Positions 59,097 through 64,000 of a stretch of 64,000 nucleotides of DNA are shown here, piece by piece; position 1 is the first letter of the stretch; every line of letters begins with the position of its first letter. Source of the stretch: Dryomyza anilis (taxonomy: Eukaryota > Arthropoda > Insecta > Diptera > Dryomyzidae); contig OX638132.1 in assembly GCA_951804985.1 (NCBI GenBank), positions 13,931,529 through 13,995,528 on the forward strand, given 5' to 3'. The position numbers and the translations under genes were made by a program. A model generated the notes under the pieces. That model saw only the letters and a list, made by a program, of their open reading frames with translations. It did not search any database and had not been told where the DNA came from.

Positions 59097-59970
59097 AGTG
59101 AAGTTTAACTGTAAGTTATGCAAGACACTTTAAATTTATTCATATAATTCTTTAGTTTTTTCGTATGTATAATAAACTACTCAACACTTATTGCATTAAA
59201 CACTTCAAAAACAATTGTTAATTTACTAAATTCTGCTTCATTTATGCAAAATAATAAGTTTTTCACTGCAATTGCAAAATTTTCACCAAATATTGATTGC
59301 ATAAACACTCTTACATCTACTCAGCCAGTGACACAATGTAATAACTGTCTATCTTCCTTGATTCACAACAGTCACAGCCAAAAGTTCACACACGAATGAG
59401 GCAACTTTGTATCGAAGACAACATATTTTATCGATGACAACTGCAGACACGAAGGTGCAAATACAAACAATATATGTAGTTAACTTCACCAAACAAACAA
59501 TATTATTTTGCTATGCGACGGCAACCCTAGACGGAAGGATCACAAGAATGTTGCATGTCACACATGTTGCAGCCAGCGGTTGCATGACCTGTTGGTTTAA
59601 TACACGAATGAACTACATACTACAGAAATGTGCTGTTGCATGGGGTTGATGGGTGGCCTGAGTTTAGCATTTGCATTAGGTACAAGTTTTAGGTTTTGCA
59701 AATGGCTTTGGTATTTTCGCAAACTAAAACATCGCGTGCACGGAAGCAATTATGACCGTAAAACACCTTTCTTTACAGGAACATGGTAAATGTTGATAGC
59801 GCAAATACTTGTAGAACAGTTTGTTAATTGATTGAGTGCTAATAGAATGATTAGCATCGGAATTGTCTATTAAAAAAGTTAGAATGATTAGCATCGGAAT
59901 TGCCTATTATAAAAGTAAAGGCATTTATTTGAATATACATTGATATGCCTGTTGCGCTTATTAAAAATAT
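59097..59970. other. 5' flank of the dynein gene
   Basis: Contains the 5' UTR of unknown length. 59390-59700 is somewhat less AT-rich and includes a TATCGAT core (59431-59440), similar to half of a DRE site. I found no clear TATA box or Rfx X-box. No upstream gene is visible. Confidence 0.4.
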
Positions 59971-59971
59971 A

Positions 59972-60580
59972 TCTACTATATAATATTTGTGAATTTTGAA
60001 TGTATGTGTGTATTTTTCGAATATACGTAAAAACGGCAGAACCGAATCGAATAAAATTTTGACACAATATGTATATTAGATCTGGGCAGATTATAGGCTA
60101 TATCTTTGTAGGACTGGTTGACTGGGCGGGGAACCCCCATATAATCCAAAAATTAAAAACATCAATTAGAATAGCAAATATAATGTAATTTTGGTCAGCG
60201 TTATATTTATCCATTCTAAATAGTCTCGCCGAATGTGGGCGGGATTGGTCTAGTGGGCGTGGCATCCTCCATAGAAGGCTATTATAGTGATATCAAGATA
60301 TTTTACAACAGGGTATATCAATCACCCCAAATTCTTTAAACTCACCATACTGAAACCCACCAAACAGAAACTCACCATACTAAAAATACCACACTAAAAC
60401 TCACCACACTAAAACTTCTACTGAAAAAAACTATGGGGAAAACACAACGGAGAAGAATTCTACCGAGAAGAATTCTACGGGAAAGCATTCTACGCCGAAG
60501 AATTTCACGGGAAAGAATTCTACTGCGAAGAATTATACGGTGAAATATTCTAGGGAGAAGTATTCTACGGCGAAGAACAG
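59972..60580 (+). mobile_element. Helitron remnant
   Basis: TCTACTATATAATATTTGTG after an A, then the shared GGCAGAACCGAATCGAATAA, GACTGGGCGGG, ACTCACCATACTAAA-type units and GAAGAATTCTACGG-type units. The CTAG end is missing. Confidence 0.75.
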
Positions 60581-60599
60581 CGGATTTCAGAACAATCCA

Positions 60600-61454
60600 T
60601 GAATCAGACACAAATCAATATGTGCTAATCCGAAAGAGTCTTCATGTCAAATTTTGGGCCAGACAAATCGGTCAATTTTTACAGAGGATTTGGCTGGCAA
60701 CTCATATTCAAGTGAGTCCAATTAAGCAGAGAGATGGTATAAAGATATATAAAAAGAAAAACATATCCAATCACATTGAAAACTAAAGCATTTAATTCGC
60801 CGGAAAACTGTATACGACAAAAATTCTGTGTTGTTATAGATGGCGAAACATTCGTTAAATGTGACGAAAGATATAATTGCACCGAACGTCCCAACGAACG
60901 TTACAGAACGTTACAGATTACATTAATTACATTTTTTTTTATTAATACTAAAGTCGACTCTGTTCAATCTCGGAATCCAAGATTAGACGCTGTAAATGGC
61001 TCGTTGCTGTCGACGATTGTAAACCAAACGTAAAATAAATCAACCAAATCTTGGTACCTGTACCTTTTCTTAGTCGGAACAAAATGGGTGTTTTGTACCA
61101 ACAAAATAAATAAAAAACTAACAATGTACATTGGACAGAAGCTCTTTGACGACAAACTCGACAAAGACATCTTAAAGACATTTTCAATTTGTCACGACAA
61201 TGCACTCGATAGTGTTTTTATTGTTATCACGATCGTAACAAATATTAGTCGACGATAATTTCAGCGACAGTGTCGCTAAAGTTGTCGTCAACGAAGAGCT
61301 TTACGACAATATCACTCATATATTCGTCGACGACAAATTCATGGACGATGTCGCGAACGATGATCTGGGCGACACACGAAAAAGCGAACACAAACGAAAA
61401 AGCGAACATTTGTATGAAAATGTCGTACACGATTCCCATATACGTGTCCCTCAA
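60600..61454. other. intergenic, nothing recognised
   Basis: 61240-61440 is rich in GTCGTC/GACGAC-like codons on both strands, giving overlapping short ORFs without family resemblance. Confidence 0.4.
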
Positions 61455-62340
61455 CACATAAAAAAATGTACATCATATTGATGAATTCCGTTCTTCAAAC
61501 CAGGATTCATTGTATTAAAGAGCCATTCATAATATTAATGACTGACGCCATCAATGTTATGAATGCTATCATAAATATGAAGAACGCTTGGTAACTGTCG
61601 AAAAAGTGTTTTTCAATATGATGAACTGTATGTGAAGAATACGTTTCATCATATTAATGAACCAAAATATAAAATACAACATATATGTTCCCCATATTGA
61701 AGAATGCTGTGCATTCAACCAAATTTCTATCAACATATTTTTTTTTTCGTTCATGTTTTTTCGTACATGTTTTAAGTAGTTCTTGTGTGTTATTTCTTAT
61801 ATAATGCTTGCTCGATATGCATAAATTAGTAAAAAGTTTTATAATATATTTATTATAATTACAACTTTTTGTTAATAAAAAGTTATATTTATAAAAAATA
61901 TATTTTTGAAAAAAAAAAATTTTTGTTCAAACAAAATTTTTTTTCGAAAAAAAATTTTTTTTTTCGAACAATTTTTTTTTTCGAACAATTATTTTTTTCG
62001 ACATTATTTTTTTCACATTTTTTTTTTTGAAAATTTTTTTTTTGGAAAAAATATTTTTTTTTTCGAAATTTTTTTTTTACATTTTTTTTTTTGGAACAAT
62101 TTTGTTTGTCCAAACATTTTTTTTGGGATAATTTTTTTGTAAATTTTTTTAACATATACATAGTATATGTACATCATATTGAAGAATGCTGTTCATCAAA
62201 CCAAATTTTAATCAAAATATTTATATTTCGTTCTTTTTTTGCCACAGTTCTCAAGTAGATCTTGTATGTTATATCTTATATAACGCTTGCTCGACATTCA
62301 TAAGTTAGTAAAATGTTTATAATATAATTATTAATTATTA
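61455..62340. mobile_element. low-complexity element of the CATCATATTGAAG family
   Basis: Shares ACATCATATTGATGAAT, TCATTAATATTATGAATGG-like segments, ATGCTTGCTCGA and TTTTTTTTCGAAC tracts with 39697-41330. Confidence 0.65.
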
Positions 62341-63203
62341 CAACTTTGTGTTAATAAAAAGTTATATTTATAAAAAAAATGTCGAAAAAAAAATTTTACC
62401 AAATTTAAAAAAAAATGTTTTCAAAAAAAAAAAATAGATTAAAAAAATATATATTAAATATATATTTTTTGAAAACAATTTTTTTTTTAATTCGGTCAAA
62501 TTTGTTTACGAAAACTTTTTTTTTTTCTTAGAAAAACAAATTTTTCGCACAAAATATTATTTCTAGTTTTATATTTTAAGGAATTTTTTTGAAATATTTT
62601 TTTTTTATTTTTTTTTTTTGAAAATTCGTAAAAAAAATGTTGATCCTTATATTTTGAAAAAAAAAAGATAAGTTTATTTCAAAATTATATTTAATAAATA
62701 AAACAAGCAGTATTAAACAATTTAATAACATAAACTTTATAGAAATTATAAATAAACATATCGACGCCCCTTACGAAAACTATTATGTATATTTTTTCCC
62801 TTTCGAAAATAAATACGTTATTTTTTGAGGTTCAAAATAAAAGTATGTTATTGTTTTTATTAGAAAAATAATACGTTTTATGATTTTGCCAGCAACTCTA
62901 TTATGTTTTTGATATTGTCGAGAATACGCATATGTATATCCGTGTATCTACGAATATAAATATGATTCAAATTTAACGACGAAGATTGGAATCTTTTGTT
63001 GAACATGAATAATGTATTTATGATTGGGGCCTTCATATGAAACCTGTACATATTACAGCATTGTAATAAATATATGTAATCGTTTACCACAGACCATTGG
63101 AAACTTATAACAGTCCCGAAATTAAACCTAAATTTAATGTAACAGTCTAGATTTCTTAGGAGGCAATAACAAATGACCTCGAAAATCCTTAAAAAGGACG
63201 GTC
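62341..63203. other. AT-rich low-complexity DNA
   Basis: Long poly(A)/poly(T) stretches interrupted by TTTTGAAA motifs to 62670, then ordinary AT-rich sequence. Nothing recognised. Confidence 0.45.
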
Positions 63204-63450
63204 CTAATAATAATTACAATAATACTAGTTTAGCAATACAGTTCCGAAGAACCTAGGCTGAACAGTCTCACCATTTAAACATGTTTTATTGGTACTCAAA
63301 TAGCGAAACCTACAGTTTAACGCCGAATCATAACTTTTCATCTTGAATGTTATCCACCAAGAGATAGATAGATGCATTCGCTGGTGTTTGAACCAGCGAC
63401 GTTTCGGCTCATATTCCAACACACTAACCTTCTGAGTCACCTACAAAGTA
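63204..63450 (-). mobile_element. tRNA-derived SINE (family A), strongly diverged
   Basis: AATAATACTAGTTTAGCAAT, GAACCTAGGCTGAAC and GGTTTGAACCAGCG-like segments follow the order of family A (tail, body, head), with many substitutions and deletions. The minus-strand B box resembles GGTTCAAACACC. Confidence 0.65.
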
Positions 63451-64000
63451 TATGGTAATGCATATTTTATATCATTATAGCGTAATTATTTTGAATTTTG
63501 TCAAACAAACGCAATTTTCTACAGAAAACTGTTTGTTATACTAATTTTCTGTGAAATTTTGAGAAAAATTTAATATTCGTCATTTAAGTAAAAATGAAAT
63601 CGTATTCGTTTAAGATAATTTTAATATAATTGTTTTCGGAAGGGGCATCGATTTTGAAGACATTTTTGTGTTTAGGAACATCATATTGAACATTAAAAAC
63701 ATTAATTTGCAATTCAATGAATTAAATCATCCATGTGATGATGTAGTTAGTAAAAAATGCATTATATTTATGAATAACATCATCATATTGATGATTTTTT
63801 TCTGTGTATTTCTTGTTTCAGTTTGGGTTTATTTTTTGATGTAAAATTTTATAACGATACGATTTCGGTATACCAGTTTTAAGTTATTTAGAATTTGTTC
63901 ATATATTTAATATTTTGTTATATACGTACAAGAAAATACAAACAAATTATCTTAAGTTAATAAAAAAATTAAAAATAGTTAAACATATAAAATTTAATTT

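Noticed and set aside
59400..59600. Rfx X-box for ciliary gene control upstream of the dynein start
   Set aside because: GGCAAC and GTTGC half-sites occur near 59405, 59520 and 59566-59583, but none pairs with a proper second half at 1-3 bp spacing.
61889..62161. Lys/Asn-rich and Phe-rich ORFs at 40-41 kb and 62 kb
   Set aside because: They are poly(A)/poly(T) low-complexity sequence read in frame on either strand.

Overview
The window looks like nuclear DNA of a higher (schizophoran, probably calyptrate) fly. It is strongly AT-rich, has short fly-type introns of about 60-70 bp, encodes proteins of recognisable dipteran families, and is full of Helitrons, tRNA-derived SINEs and small inverted-repeat elements. 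The species cannot be named from the sequence alone. I could assemble three protein-coding genes by hand from splice sites. All three lie on the minus strand and all are intact.

(1) 214-6739: a takeout/JHBP-family secreted lipid-binding protein, 4 exons, 254 aa, with a 5.6 kb second intron full of mobile-element debris. (2) 21941-31630: a small six-cysteine Kazal-type protease inhibitor, 3 exons, 80 aa. Its signal peptide is split across a 9.4 kb intron. (3) 36744-59096: a complete axonemal outer-arm (beta type, DNAH9/11/17; fly Dhc93AB/kl-5 group) dynein heavy chain, 29 exons and 4,484 aa in the main model. Exons 1-27 are compact (43952-59096). The last two introns (2.3 and 4.6 kb) hold repeats.

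The rest is repeat-dominated. 728-6350 is an intron with several MITEs, including a PIF/Harbinger-type element with a TAA duplication. 7000-21900 is intergenic and holds a 42-bp hairpin minisatellite in two arrays, a dead LINE RNase H fragment, tandem duplications and a 2 kb nested foldback element. 22281-31600 is the Kazal intron, with two full-length Helitrons, SINEs and a TA-flanked element. 31631-36743 is intergenic. The terminal dynein introns include a 483-bp element with RSS-like CACAGTG ends and a 5-bp CGGCA duplication, as expected of a non-autonomous Transib. 59100-64000 is the dynein 5' flank, a Helitron remnant and low-complexity repeats.

The three genes have no evident functional link: a secreted carrier, a secreted inhibitor and a ciliary/sperm motor. 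I see no operon-like arrangement, no intact transposase and no CRISPR. The most novel material is in the repeat architecture, not in a new protein system. Exon limits come from manual reading of splice sites and have not been checked against transcripts.
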